Assembly (NCBI GenBank): GCA_963846475.1
Contig: CAWJVZ010000004.1
Span: forward strand, 3,162,001 to 3,226,000
Origin: DASWJZ01 sp963846475
Lineage (GTDB): Bacteria > Pseudomonadota > Alphaproteobacteria > Rhizobiales > Afifellaceae
DNA length: 64,000 nt
Direction of reading: 5' to 3'
The translations under genes and the position numbers were made by a program. Below, one piece after another: positions 1 to 9,103 of the stretch (the first letter of the stretch is position 1; the number at the start of each line of letters is the position of its first letter). A model generated the notes under the pieces. The model was not told the DNA's origin. It worked only from the letters and a program-made list of their open reading frames with translations, and made no database searches.

Positions 1-255
1 TGCCTCACCGCAACGCTGGAGATTCTGCGCGCCATTGCCGAGGGGAAGGGACCGGGCCGCGCCTTGCTCGCGCTCGGTTATGCCGGCTGGGCGCCGGGCC
101 AGCTGGAATTCGAGATCCAGTCGAACGGCTGGCTGCACAGCCAGGCCGACGGGGCGCTGCTGTTCGACGACGACGTCGACAACAAATACGACAAGGCGCT
201 CGCCAAGATCGGCGTCCAGCCGGCGATGCTCTCCAGCGACGCCGGCCACGCCTGA
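1..255 (+). CDS. YqgE/AlgH family protein, C-terminal part (5' end outside window)
   Basis: The reading frame is open from base 1 and ends at a TGA at 253-255, leaving 84 residues of a protein that begins outside the window. The segment GYAGWAPGQLEFEI, then NGWL and LLFD, and the end ALAKIGVQPAMLSSDAGHA match the C-terminal half of the UPF0301 (YqgE/AlgH) family. These are small cytoplasmic proteins of about 190 residues without a firm biochemical role; AlgH was linked to alginate regulation in Pseudomonas. The gene converges on the glycosyltransferase gene 57 bases downstream. The family call is confident; function is unknown. Confidence 0.88.
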   Translation, partial: CLTATLEILRAIAEGKGPGRALLALGYAGWAPGQLEFEIQSNGWLHSQADGALLFDDDVDNKYDKALAKIGVQPAMLSSDAGHA

Positions 256-312
256 AGGCGCGACAGCGGAGACGCCGCTGAGCGTGCTCCCGATGAATCC
301 TTCGGCGGCGGC

Positions 313-3105
313 TTATTTCAGCCGCTTCCGGAACTCGGCGAAGGCCTGCGCGAATTCCTCGGCCACAGGGTAGATCTGCTCCGGCCGTTGAATTGTCGAG
401 GCGGCAAGCGCGATAGCCGGCGGCACCGAATTGTAGGAAAACTCGCGCAGGAACAGCTTTCGCCCGCGTTCGCGCCGCCGCGCCCGTTCAGCGGGGTCGG
501 CGAAGATAACCTGGATGGTCCCGGCCAGGCCGTCCAGATCGCCGAACGGCACCGTCCACAGCACTTCGCGCCCGGCAATGACGGCGAGCTCGCCGACCGG
601 CGAGGCGACGATCGCCGGCCCCATGGCCAGCGCGTCGGTCAGCTTGTAGGGGCACTGATAGTGCGAGGCCGGAACGGCGGGATCAAGCCAGAGCACGACC
701 AGATCGGCAGCGAAATTGAGCGCGGCCATGCGCTCCGGCGGCTGCGCGGCCAAAATGGTGATCCTGCCGGAGACACTTTTCTGCAGCTCGATGAGATCGG
801 GCGTCTCGCGGTTGCCGACGACCAGCAGCCGGTAGGGAGCGCCGAGCCGGCGCACGAGCTCGGCCAGCTCGAAGACGCCCTTGTGGCGGCGGACCAGCCC
901 GCCGAACAGGATGACGCGGTCCTCCGCCGCAAAGCCGAGCTCCGCCCGCACGGCGTCGCGGTCGAGGGCCGCGGGGTCGTAGACCGTCTCGTCCTTGACG
1001 TTGCGCATGACGAGGCAGCGGCGGCCGTAATGGATGTCGAGGTTCACGTTATGGGTGAAGAGGGTAGGCACCTCTCCGGCGCAGCGGTCGAGGATCTGCG
1101 ACCACACCAAAGCGTGCGGAACGCGCGCCTCTTCCATCCGGTCGAACAGAGCGGCGAGCGGCAGGCTGAGATGCTTGTCGCCGGCCCGCGGCGAGGCGAC
1201 CACCGTCTCCAGATCGTTGGCCTCCAAAAAGATCGGCTTGCCGGTCCGATGGTTGGCAAGGAGCGCCAGGCCGAATGAGGGGAGGCGCGGTTTCACGGCA
1301 TAGATGAGGTCGCCCGAGACGGCGTCGACGGCGCGGGAAAACGTCTCGAAGAAATCCGGAAAACCGGCGCCTTCGAAGCTCAGCATCTCGAACCGCGGAG
1401 ACGCGGAAGCCAGCGGGCGAAACACCGGCTCCTCGAAGAAGCGGAACGAGATGAGCTGCACGTCGATATGGCGCGACAGCGCCTCGGCGACGCTGAACGC
1501 CTTGGCGAAATGGTTGCGGCTCATGTCCCACGAGACGATCGTCGCCTTCTTCAGCCAACCGGGCAGCGGCGCCGGCAGGCCGCTCCGGTAGGCTGACTCG
1601 ATCTTGCCCCCGATGATGGCGGGCGCCGTCGTGTCCTCGCTCTGCGTCTCGGTGATCTGGTCCAGCTCGACGATGCGCCGGTAGAGATTAAGCGCGACGG
1701 GCACATGGCGCGGCTCGCGCGCCCAGGCGTAGCGGACGATCAGATCGTAATCCTGGCGGCGGACCAGCCGCTCGTCGAAGCCGCCAAGCACCTCTACGAG
1801 CTCGCGCCGGTGCACGAAGGAATTGAGGTCGACGAACGGCACGTCGATCTGGTCCTCCAGGTCGAACCCCCGGATCGCCGCGTCCCTGAAGAAGCTGCGG
1901 CCCAAGGCGTCGATCTGCACGTCGAAATAGCTGGCATAGGCGGCGATATGGCCCAGCCAGCGCTGCAGCTCCTCCAGCATGAGCTCGAGGAAGCGCGGAT
2001 GCCAAAAATTGTCGGAATCGAGATACGCGACGTATGCGCCGCGCGCCTCCTTGAGGCAGGTGTTTCGCGCTGCCGCGGCGCCGCGGCGTGTCGCATGGCG
2101 GAGCACGCGCACTCGGCTGTCGGCGAGCTCGGCCAGGGCCGCCGGCGTCGCATCGTCGCTGGCGTCGTCGCAGACGAGCAGCTCCAGGTTCAGATGCGTC
2201 TGCGCCAGCACCGAAGCGACGGCGTCGCCGACCAGCCTGGCGCGGTTGCGGACCGGCATGATTACGGAGACCAGCGGACCCTCCAGCGGCGGCCGCGAGC
2301 CGGCGCGGTGGCGGTCGACCCCGGTGAGGGTGCGCTCGACCTCGGCGAGGATGCGGAGATCGCTGGTGATCTGCACTGCGTCGGTGAGCAGGCGGTAATA
2401 GGGGGTCCGGTGCTCGGCCGCAGCTTCCGCCGCGGCGGTCAGGATCGTCTTTCGCATCGCGACGAAGAAATCCGCCGGGTCGTTCAAAGCGTCGTCGGCG
2501 GGCTGCAGCGCCGCCGCGAATTTCGCGGGCGCCGCACGTTGCTCCGCGGACGCCGCGGAGCGGGACGCATGTTCAGTCAGAAGATCGTCGAGCCAGTTCG
2601 GCCCGAACGTCTCGATGTGGAAATTGCCGATCTCCAGCCGGCCCGGCGCGCCGGCGCATTGAAACGCCAGATAGAGCTGTCCCGAGCCAAGTCCGGAGGG
2701 GTCAAGCCGGACGATACCGGTCCCGGAAACAGCGCCGCTCTTGGCACGCTCAAAGGTGTGGGTGGCCGTCGCGACGAACTGCCGCTGTCCGTCCGCCGCC
2801 TCCAGCAGGATTCCTGCTTCCTCCAGGAAATCCGCGTCGCTCGCGGCGCAATCGTAGCAGATCACGATGTCGATCAGCCCCGCGGGCTCCACATCGAGCC
2901 CGTGCAGGATGCGATAGAAGCCGGAGCCGCGCTGCTTCGTCAGGGCGCAGAGCACCTCCGGGCCGCCGGGCTGTTCGATATCCGCGCCAAAAATGTCGGC
3001 GGGATGCGCCACCTCGGCTTCCCAGCCGGCTCCGAGCCGGTAGCGGTTCGGCGCATACGCCTGCGGCGCGCCCGGCGAAAGCGGATTCGGGTCGGCGGGG
3101 CTCAT
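313..3105 (-). CDS. Two-domain glycosyltransferase (GT2 fused to GT4-like)
   Basis: This 930-residue protein combines two transferase folds. Residues 1-270 match nothing I recognise. A family 2 (GT-A) domain starts near residue 277 (VSVIMPVRNRARLV), followed by CDDASDD and by YLDSDNFWHP near 358, where the DSD supplies the nucleotide-sugar/metal motif. From about 640 a GT-B, family 4-like domain follows (VRRHKGVFELAELV near 735, then a Rossmann-like LLVVGNRE). Such proteins build surface polysaccharides from nucleotide sugars at the cytoplasmic face. No membrane segment is seen. No other polysaccharide gene is adjacent, so the product cannot be named. The ATG start gives a plausible N-terminus. 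Confidence 0.82.
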   Translation of the reverse strand: MSPADPNPLSPGAPQAYAPNRYRLGAGWEAEVAHPADIFGADIEQPGGPEVLCALTKQRGSGFYRILHGLDVEPAGLIDIVICYDCAASDADFLEEAGILLEAADGQRQFVATATHTFERAKSGAVSGTGIVRLDPSGLGSGQLYLAFQCAGAPGRLEIGNFHIETFGPNWLDDLLTEHASRSAASAEQRAAPAKFAAALQPADDALNDPADFFVAMRKTILTAAAEAAAEHRTPYYRLLTDAVQITSDLRILAEVERTLTGVDRHRAGSRPPLEGPLVSVIMPVRNRARLVGDAVASVLAQTHLNLELLVCDDASDDATPAALAELADSRVRVLRHATRRGAAAARNTCLKEARGAYVAYLDSDNFWHPRFLELMLEELQRWLGHIAAYASYFDVQIDALGRSFFRDAAIRGFDLEDQIDVPFVDLNSFVHRRELVEVLGGFDERLVRRQDYDLIVRYAWAREPRHVPVALNLYRRIVELDQITETQSEDTTAPAIIGGKIESAYRSGLPAPLPGWLKKATIVSWDMSRNHFAKAFSVAEALSRHIDVQLISFRFFEEPVFRPLASASPRFEMLSFEGAGFPDFFETFSRAVDAVSGDLIYAVKPRLPSFGLALLANHRTGKPIFLEANDLETVVASPRAGDKHLSLPLAALFDRMEEARVPHALVWSQILDRCAGEVPTLFTHNVNLDIHYGRRCLVMRNVKDETVYDPAALDRDAVRAELGFAAEDRVILFGGLVRRHKGVFELAELVRRLGAPYRLLVVGNRETPDLIELQKSVSGRITILAAQPPERMAALNFAADLVVLWLDPAVPASHYQCPYKLTDALAMGPAIVASPVGELAVIAGREVLWTVPFGDLDGLAGTIQVIFADPAERARRRERGRKLFLREFSYNSVPPAIALAASTIQRPEQIYPVAEEFAQAFAEFRKRLK

Positions 3106-3176
3106 GGCGCAGCACTAGCCTGTCGGGCGGTATTCCGGAAGAGCGGCGCAGACGCTCCGGATGCAGTTGCTCCGGC

Positions 3177-4403
3177 TCAGCGGCGGAAGCAGCCGACCAC
3201 CTCCGTCTCCGCGGAATAGACGAACTGGTCCACCGGCACGACCCGCTCCAGCACATAGCCGCCGTCGACCAGGATGCGCGCGTCGCGGGCAAAGCTGGCG
3301 GGATTGCAGGAGATCGCCGCGATGCGCGGCACTTTTGACGCGGCAAGCGCCTCGGCCTGTGCCTTCGCGCCGGCGCGCGGCGGATCGAAGACGACGCCGT
3401 CGAAGCCGCCGAGCTCGGCCGCGGCGAGCGGGAAGGCAAAGAGGTCGCGCCGCTCCGTCTCCACGCGCTTCAGCCCGCTGGCGCGGCGAAGCGCCGCTTG
3501 CAGGGCGTCGAGCGCCGCCTGGCTGCTCTCCACGGCGCGGACCGGGGCATGGCGCGCCAGCGCCAGGGCAAACGTGCCGACGCCGCAGAAAAGGTCGGCG
3601 ACGCGCCGCGCTCCGGCAAGGTCCTCGATGGCCAGCGCGGACATGATCGCCTCCGCCTCGGCCGATGCCTGCAGGAACGCACCCGGCGGCGGCACCAGCA
3701 AAACGCCCGCGACCTCCACCGCCGGCTCGGCAAGCGTGAGGATCGGCTCGCCGCCGATGGCGAGCCGCGCGACATTCCCCTCCGCCGCCAGCCGAGCCAG
3801 TTCCGGCATCGACCGGCTCGACGGCGGCGGCGCGCCGTCCAGGTTCAGATCGAGCCCGCCCCGCGTCAGCAGCGCCGTCACCCGCACGGATTTTCGCGCC
3901 GGCACGAGTTTTTGCAGAAGCGCCCGGATGCCGGCGAGGCGATCGGCCAAAGGTTGCGCCAGGACCGGGCATTCCTCGATATCCACCACGCGGTTGGTCA
4001 GCCGCTCGTTGTAGCCGAGCAGGAGGTTTTTGCCGGCCCTGAGCGCCGTCAGCACGGCGCGGCGGCGGCTCGAAAGCGCAACGCCGATCGTCTCGGCGAC
4101 GTCCGCCTCCAGACCCTGCTGCGCCAGCGCGGCGATGACGAAATCGCGCTTCAGCCGCCGGCTCGCCGCGAGCGGCATCATCTGCAGCGCGCAGCCGCCG
4201 CAGACGCCGAAATGCCGGCAGGGCGGCGCCGCGCGCTCGCGGTGCGGGGCGATGACCTCGATCATGCGGCCGCGCTCGCCGCTCCGCTCGATGGCGACGC
4301 GCTCGCCAGGCAGGGTGAAGGGCACGTAGATGGGCCCATCCGGGCCGCGCGCGATGCCGTCGCCCCGATGGCCGATCGACTCGATGGTGACGATGTCAGC
4401 CAT
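3177..4403 (-). CDS. 23S rRNA (uracil-5-)-methyltransferase family protein (RumA/TrmA type)
   Basis: This is a 408-residue SAM-dependent RNA m5U methyltransferase. I chose the internal ATG (MADIVTIESIGHRGDG) because a TRAM-like N-terminus begins there. Iron-sulfur cysteines lie at 62, 68 and 71 (C-x5-C-x2-C), with a fourth in EECPVL. The SAM site is VADLFCGVGTFALA, followed by the FDPPRAG motif and the catalytic loop SCNPASFARDA, whose Cys attacks uracil C6. All key residues are present. The start overlaps the end of tlyA by 8 bases, so the two are probably cotranscribed. Whether the target is 23S U1939, U747 or tRNA U54 cannot be told from sequence alone. Confidence 0.9.
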   Translation of the reverse strand: MADIVTIESIGHRGDGIARGPDGPIYVPFTLPGERVAIERSGERGRMIEVIAPHRERAAPPCRHFGVCGGCALQMMPLAASRRLKRDFVIAALAQQGLEADVAETIGVALSSRRRAVLTALRAGKNLLLGYNERLTNRVVDIEECPVLAQPLADRLAGIRALLQKLVPARKSVRVTALLTRGGLDLNLDGAPPPSSRSMPELARLAAEGNVARLAIGGEPILTLAEPAVEVAGVLLVPPPGAFLQASAEAEAIMSALAIEDLAGARRVADLFCGVGTFALALARHAPVRAVESSQAALDALQAALRRASGLKRVETERRDLFAFPLAAAELGGFDGVVFDPPRAGAKAQAEALAASKVPRIAAISCNPASFARDARILVDGGYVLERVVPVDQFVYSAETEVVGCFRR

Positions 4404-5148
4404 ACCGGCGTGCCCCAAGCAAAAATTCCTGGTTGCCGTCGCCGCCGGCGACCGGCGAGGGGAGGAGGCCGGCAACACTCCAGCCATGTCGGCCGGCGAG
4501 CCAGGCGGCGATGCCCTCGGCCGCTTGCTGCGCCACGGTCAAGTCCCGCACGATGCCGCCCTTGCCGATGAGCGCGCGGCCGACCTCGAATTGCGGCTTG
4601 ACCAGGAAAATGCCCCAGGCCCCCGGCTCGGCGAGCGCCAGCGCCGCCGGCAGGGCCAGCTTCAGCGAGATGAAGCTGAGGTCGGCGACGACGGCGCCGA
4701 TGCGGCGGCCGGCGAGATGCGCTGCGGCGAGGTCGCGCGCGTTCAGGCCTTCGTGCAAGGTGAGGCGCGAATCGGCCGCGAGCGCCGCGTCGAGCTGGCG
4801 GTGGCCCACCTCGACCGCGACGACATGCGCGGCGCCGCGCTCCAATAACACCTGCGCAAAGCCGCCGGTCGAGGCGCCGAGGTCGAGCGCGTTCAGCCCG
4901 CCGGGATCGAAGGCGAAGGCGTCGAGCCCAGCCGCGAGCTTTTGCGCGGCGCGCGAGACGTAGCCCGCTGCCGGGTCGTGCACTTCGAGCTTCTCCGCGG
5001 CGCCCACCCGGCGGGCCGGCTTGCCGGCCGGCTCGCCGTCGATCGTCACCGTGCCGCGGAGCACCATGTCGCGCGCCCGCGCCCGGCTCGGCGCGAGCCC
5101 CGCAGCGACCAGCGCCTCGTCGAGGCGCATACGCTCCGTTTCGCTCAT
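4396..5148 (-). CDS. tlyA: TlyA family rRNA (cytidine-2'-O)-methyltransferase
   Basis: The 250-residue protein has an N-terminal S4 RNA-binding domain (MRLDEALVAAGLAPSRARA, residues about 7-65) and an FtsJ/RrmJ-type methyltransferase domain with LDLGASTGGFAQVLL as SAM motif I, VVADLSFISL and LVKPQFEVGR carrying the K-D-K-E catalytic set. Known members 2'-O-methylate 16S and 23S rRNA cytidines; some are annotated as hemolysin A. The ATG at 5148 (MSETERMRLDEAL) is preferred over an upstream ATG because it places the S4 domain at the N-terminus. It sits between a small membrane ORF and the m5U methyltransferase, all on the minus strand with tight spacing. Confidence 0.9.
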   Translation of the reverse strand: MSETERMRLDEALVAAGLAPSRARARDMVLRGTVTIDGEPAGKPARRVGAAEKLEVHDPAAGYVSRAAQKLAAGLDAFAFDPGGLNALDLGASTGGFAQVLLERGAAHVVAVEVGHRQLDAALAADSRLTLHEGLNARDLAAAHLAGRRIGAVVADLSFISLKLALPAALALAEPGAWGIFLVKPQFEVGRALIGKGGIVRDLTVAQQAAEGIAAWLAGRHGWSVAGLLPSPVAGGDGNQEFLLGARRYG

Positions 5149-5164
5149 CCCAGGAAACGGGCGA

Positions 5165-5311
5165 TCAGAAGCAGTAGGCGAGCCCGGCCATGATACTCGC
5201 CAGGAAAATGTCGGTCCCGGCATAGGCCCAGCCCGCGCCGGCCGCAAAGAACAGCAGGCCGGTTACCGCGAGCGCGGCCTTGGTCGTGCGGTCGAGCCGG
5301 TGGGGAAACAT
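5165..5311 (-). CDS. 48-residue small membrane protein between senC and tlyA
   Basis: Translation gives MFPHRLDRTT, a hydrophobic run of about 20 residues (ALAVTGLLFFAAGAGWAYAG), then a second short hydrophobic tail ending LAYCF. It starts 4 bases after the senC stop and ends 16 bases before the tlyA start, so it fits an operon exactly and fills the whole gap. Positively charged residues precede the first helix, as in an inner-membrane protein with a cytoplasmic N-terminus. I recognise no family. The spacing and amphipathic layout make it likely real, but it is too short to be sure. Confidence 0.55.
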   Translation of the reverse strand: MFPHRLDRTTKAALAVTGLLFFAAGAGWAYAGTDIFLASIMAGLAYCF

Positions 5312-5315
5312 GCGC

Positions 5316-5939
5316 CTATCCTGCCACAAGCCGCTTCAGCTTGGCCATGGCGGATTCGCGCGCCTCGCCGCGGGCGATCGTGCCGACGAAGCTGCCGTTC
5401 TTGTCCAGAAGGATCACCGACGCGGTGTGGTCCATCGTGTAGTCGCCGCCCTCCAGCGGCACTTTTCGGCTGACGATCTTGTAGTCCTTCACCATGGCAT
5501 GCACCTTCTCCGGCTCGCCGGTGACGCCGACGATCTTTGGCGAGAAGGCGGAGAGGTAGTCGTCCATCGCCGCTTGCGTGTCGCGCTCCGGGTCGACCGT
5601 GACGAAGACGACCCGCAGCTTGTCGGCGTCGGGCCCAAGCGCCTCGATCCATTCCCCGGCCTCCATCAGCGTGGTCGGGCAGACGTCCGGGCAGTGGGTG
5701 AAGCCGAAGAACAATGCGGACGGCTTGTCGCGGAACAGCGCCTCCGTCACCGGCCCGCCCTTGTGGTCGACCAGGCTGAACGGGCCGCCGAGCGGCGCGC
5801 CGGGCGCCATGCCGCCGCCGCTCAGCCCGGCCTGCGCGAGGCCGCCTTGCCGCTCGCTGAAGACGACGACTGTCAAGGCGCCCAGGACGAACAGCGCGAC
5901 GGCGACGGCGAGCCAAAGGATGAGGCGGATTTTTTTCAT
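5316..5939 (-). CDS. SCO1/SenC family copper-binding thioredoxin-like protein
   Basis: This 207-residue protein has an N-terminal membrane anchor (residues 4-27) and a periplasmic thioredoxin fold. The copper site is visible as CPDVCP (Cys83 and Cys87) and the distal His171 in YTMDHTAS. Family members deliver copper to, or reduce, the CuA site of cytochrome c oxidase subunit II; others respond to redox stress. The minus-strand neighbours are a PCuAC copper chaperone upstream and a Cu/Zn superoxide dismutase divergently, so the group handles periplasmic copper. All metal ligands are present. Confidence 0.92.
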   Translation of the reverse strand: MKKIRLILWLAVAVALFVLGALTVVVFSERQGGLAQAGLSGGGMAPGAPLGGPFSLVDHKGGPVTEALFRDKPSALFFGFTHCPDVCPTTLMEAGEWIEALGPDADKLRVVFVTVDPERDTQAAMDDYLSAFSPKIVGVTGEPEKVHAMVKDYKIVSRKVPLEGGDYTMDHTASVILLDKNGSFVGTIARGEARESAMAKLKRLVAG

Positions 5940-5963
5940 CGGCGTTTGGGCCAGGTTCTCACA

Positions 5964-6440
5964 TCAGTGCTGGTGGCCCGAAAGATCCGCCCCGATCGGC
6001 GCCACTTCGAGCGGGATCGTCACCGCGCCCGCCTTCTCGAAGACGAGCGTCAGCGGCACGCTGTCGCCTTCCTGCAATGGCGCGGCCAATCCCATCAGCA
6101 TCAGATGGGTGGCGCCGGGCCGCATCTCCAGCGTGCCGCCGGCGGGAACGGCAAGATCGCCGAGCGGCCGCATCGCCGCGACGCCATTCTCCTCGCTGGT
6201 CAAGTGCGGCGCGACTGTCTTCGCCGTCGGGGTCGCGGCGCCGAGCAGGCGGTCGTCCGCGCTGCCGCCGTTCCGCAGCGTGACATAGGCGGCGCCGACG
6301 GACGCCCCGGGCGGCGTCGCGCGTGCCCAGGCCGATTTGACGACGATCTCGCCGACCTTGATGTCGTGGCCGCGCGCCATGGAAATGGCGGCCACGGCCG
6401 TGAGCGCGACGGCCGCGACGGCGGGCAGCAGGAGGCGCAT
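5964..6440 (-). CDS. PCuAC family periplasmic copper chaperone
   Basis: This 158-residue secreted protein carries a signal peptide (MRLLLPAVAAVALTAVAA) and a PCuA(C) cupredoxin-like domain. The typical segment SAWARATPPGASVGAAYVTL is followed by the copper-ligand region: a His in VAPHLTSEENG, a Met in AAMRPLGD, and the His/Met pair in THLMLMGL. Known members bind Cu(I) in the periplasm and pass it to cytochrome oxidase, often with SCO proteins. The gene ends 24 bases before senC, consistent with cotranscription. I chose the ATG at 6440 because the longer frame adds a non-signal sequence that overlaps the sodC promoter region. Confidence 0.9.
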   Translation of the reverse strand: MRLLLPAVAAVALTAVAAISMARGHDIKVGEIVVKSAWARATPPGASVGAAYVTLRNGGSADDRLLGAATPTAKTVAPHLTSEENGVAAMRPLGDLAVPAGGTLEMRPGATHLMLMGLAAPLQEGDSVPLTLVFEKAGAVTIPLEVAPIGADLSGHQH

Positions 6441-6628
6441 GTCATTCTCCAGATCCGCCGCGACTATGGCGCTGCGGCGCCCGCGGGCCGATTGGGCAGA
6501 TGGCCGCGTGCGCTCAATCGTCACAAGCAGAACGGGCTGCGGCAATCGCCAGCCGCCCCGGTTCGCCTGGATAAAGCCCAGTGGAGCCCTATCCTTCTCG
6601 AGGCAAATCACGACCTAGGAGGAACATC

Positions 6629-7162
6629 ATGTGGCGCCTGGCTGCTATCGCTGCGCTTGTCTCATGCCCCGCCGTCGCCCTGGCGCAGGACAGCGCGGCT
6701 CAATCGAACGCCTCCGCGCCGATCGTCGGCACGGGCGGCAAGGCGGCGGGCAATGTCGAGCTGACGGACACGCCGAACGGCGTGCTGATCGTCGCCACCT
6801 TCGAGCCGGGCGCGCTACCCGCCGGCGAGCACGCCATCCACGTTCACGAAAAGGGCGACTGCTCCGACACGGCGAAATTCGAGACGGCGGGCGGCCACTA
6901 CAACCCGGCCGGGGCGGAGCACGGCTACATGCCGGAGGCCGGGCCGCATGCCGGCGACATGCCCAACATCGTCGCGGTGGATGGCCAAGCGACGAAGGTA
7001 AGCCTGTTCAATGACATGGTGCGGTTCAAGGACGGCGAGGCGCCGCTCTTCGACGCTGACGGGTCGGCGCTGGTCGTGCACGCCAATCCCGACGATTATC
7101 AGAGCCAGCCCTCCGGCAATGCCGGCGACCGCATCGCCTGCGCCGAGCTGAAAGGCGGGTAG
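6629..7162 (+). CDS. sodC: Periplasmic Cu/Zn superoxide dismutase
   Basis: This 177-residue protein has a signal peptide (MWRLAAIAALVSCPAVALAQ). Copper ligands are in IHVHEKGDC, the bridging His in GGHYNP, zinc ligands in AEHGYM and PHAGDMPN, and the last copper His in VVHANPDD. Disulfide cysteines (GDC and IACAEL) are present. It dismutates superoxide in the periplasm. The start at 6629 is set by a strong ribosome site (AGGAGG at about 6617-6622) and by the signal peptide. It diverges from the PCuAC/senC genes, so the stretch between them probably holds promoters for both directions. It converges on dxs with a 6-base gap. Confidence 0.95.
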   Translation: MWRLAAIAALVSCPAVALAQDSAAQSNASAPIVGTGGKAAGNVELTDTPNGVLIVATFEPGALPAGEHAIHVHEKGDCSDTAKFETAGGHYNPAGAEHGYMPEAGPHAGDMPNIVAVDGQATKVSLFNDMVRFKDGEAPLFDADGSALVVHANPDDYQSQPSGNAGDRIACAELKGG

Positions 7163-7168
7163 CTTAGG

Positions 7169-9103
7169 TCAGGCGCGCTGCAGGCCGGCGGCGGGGCGGT
7201 CGCGGCCGAGCGCCGCGAAGACGCGCGCCACGATGGCGTTGGCGTCGAGCCCCGCGGCGGCATACATCGCCTCCGGCCTATCGTGCTCGATGAAGCGGTC
7301 GGGAAGCACCATCGTGCGCACCGCCATGCCCTCGTCGAGCATGCCCCGCTCGGCAAGCTCGCGCAGCACATGGCTGCCGAAGCCGCCGATCGAGCCCTCT
7401 TCGATGGTGATCAGCGCCTCGTGCTGGCGCGCCAGCCGGACGAGGAGGTCGGCGTCGATCGGCTTGGCGAAGCGCGCATCGGCCACGGTCGTCGAGAGGC
7501 CGTAGCCTTCCAGCGCCTCCGCCGCCTTCAGCGCCTCGGCGAGGCGCCCGCCGAGCGACAGGAGCGCGATCTTGGTGCCCTCCTTGACGACGCGGCCTTT
7601 GCCGATCTCGAGGATCTCGCCGCGCTCGGGCAGCTCCAGCCCGACGCCCTCGCCGCGCGGATAGCGAAAGGCGATCGGGCCCGCATCGTGCGCCGCGGCG
7701 GTGCGCACCATGTGGCGGAGCTCCACCTCGTCGGCGGCCGCCATGACGACGAAATTCGGCAGGCAGGCGAGATAGGCGATGTCGAAGCTGCCGGCATGGG
7801 TCGGGCCGTCGGCGCCGACCAGGCCGGCGCGGTCGATGGCGAAGCGCACCGGCAGGTTCTGCACGGCGACGTCGTGCACGACCTGGTCGTAGGCGCGCTG
7901 CAGGAAGGTCGAGTAGATCGCCGCAAAAGGCTTCATCCCCTCGGTCGCCAGCCCGGCCGCAAAGGTGACGGCATGCTGCTCGGCGATCCCGACGTCGAAG
8001 GTGCGCTGCGGGAACGCCTGCTCGAACAGATCCAGGCCGGTGCCTGCCGGCATTGCTGCGGTGATCGCCACGATCCGCTCGTCCTCCTCGGCCTCGCGGA
8101 TCAGGCTGGTGGCGAAGACCTTCGTATAGGACGGCGCGTTCGGCTTGCTCGCGGCCTGCTCGCCGGTGACGACGTTGAAGCGCGACACGCCGTGGTATTT
8201 GTCCTGGGCTTCCTCGGCCGGCGCGTAGCCCTTCCCCTTCTTGGTGACGACGTGGACGAGGATGGGGCCCTCGTCGGCGTCGCGGACATTCCGGAGCACC
8301 GGCAGCAGATGGTCGAGGTTGTGGCCGTCGATCGGTCCGACATAATAGAAGCCGAGCTCCTCGAAGAGCGTGCCGCCGGTCCAGAAGCCGCGCGCATATT
8401 CCTCCGTCTTCTTCGCCTTCTCGTGGAAGAAGCGCGGCAGCTTGCGCGCCAGCTGCTTGGCGGCCTCGCGAATCGTCAGGTAGGCGCGGCCGGAGACCAG
8501 GCGGGCGAGATAGGCGCTCATCGCCCCGGTCGGCGGGGCGATCGACATGTCGTTGTCGTTGAGGACGACGACGAGGCGGGAATGCAGCGCGCCGGCATTG
8601 TTCATCGCCTCGTAGGCCATGCCGGCCGACATCGCCCCGTCGCCGATCACGCAGACGACCCGGTTGGAGGCGCCCTTCAGGTCGCGCGCCACCGCCATGC
8701 CGAGCCCGGCCGAGACGGAGGTGGAGGAATGGGCGGCGCCGAACGGGTCGTATTCGCTCTCGGCGCGCCTGGTGAAGCCGGAGAGGCCGCCGCCCTGGCG
8801 AAGCGTGCGGATGCGGTCGCGCCGGCCGGTCAGGATCTTGTGCGGATAGGACTGGTGGCCGACATCCCAGACCAGCCGGTCCGACGGCGTGTCGAAAACG
8901 TAGTGCAGCGCCACGGTAAGCTCGACCACGCCGAGCCCCGCCCCGAGATGGCCGCCGGTCACCGAGACCGCGTCGATCGTCTCGCGGCGCAGCTCGTCGG
9001 CAACCTGCTTCAGCTCGCTCGCGTCCAGGCGGCGGAGATCCGCGGGCGCGTGGATGCGGTCGAGGAGGGGCGTGTCTGAGTTCGCCACGATTTCGGCTTT
9101 CAT
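7169..9103 (-). CDS. dxs: 1-deoxy-D-xylulose-5-phosphate synthase
   Basis: This is a 644-residue thiamine-diphosphate enzyme joining pyruvate and glyceraldehyde 3-phosphate, the first step of the MEP isoprenoid pathway and a source of thiamine and pyridoxal precursors. Visible motifs are DVGHQSYPHKILTGRRD, the ThDP motif GDGAMSAGMAYEAMNN, the Glu in VGIAEQHAVTFAAGLA and the transketolase C-domain with TIEEGSIGGFGSHV. The ATG at 9103 (MKAEIVANS) is chosen because length and N-terminus match the family. In related genomes dxs neighbours xseB and tlyA; here both lie several kilobases away, with other genes inserted. Confidence 0.97.
   Translation of the reverse strand: MKAEIVANSDTPLLDRIHAPADLRRLDASELKQVADELRRETIDAVSVTGGHLGAGLGVVELTVALHYVFDTPSDRLVWDVGHQSYPHKILTGRRDRIRTLRQGGGLSGFTRRAESEYDPFGAAHSSTSVSAGLGMAVARDLKGASNRVVCVIGDGAMSAGMAYEAMNNAGALHSRLVVVLNDNDMSIAPPTGAMSAYLARLVSGRAYLTIREAAKQLARKLPRFFHEKAKKTEEYARGFWTGGTLFEELGFYYVGPIDGHNLDHLLPVLRNVRDADEGPILVHVVTKKGKGYAPAEEAQDKYHGVSRFNVVTGEQAASKPNAPSYTKVFATSLIREAEEDERIVAITAAMPAGTGLDLFEQAFPQRTFDVGIAEQHAVTFAAGLATEGMKPFAAIYSTFLQRAYDQVVHDVAVQNLPVRFAIDRAGLVGADGPTHAGSFDIAYLACLPNFVVMAAADEVELRHMVRTAAAHDAGPIAFRYPRGEGVGLELPERGEILEIGKGRVVKEGTKIALLSLGGRLAEALKAAEALEGYGLSTTVADARFAKPIDADLLVRLARQHEALITIEEGSIGGFGSHVLRELAERGMLDEGMAVRTMVLPDRFIEHDRPEAMYAAAGLDANAIVARVFAALGRDRPAAGLQRA

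Noticed and set aside
7283..9079. Long plus-strand frame opposite dxs
   Set aside because: Chance open frame in GC-rich DNA, without motifs; dxs on the other strand is certain.
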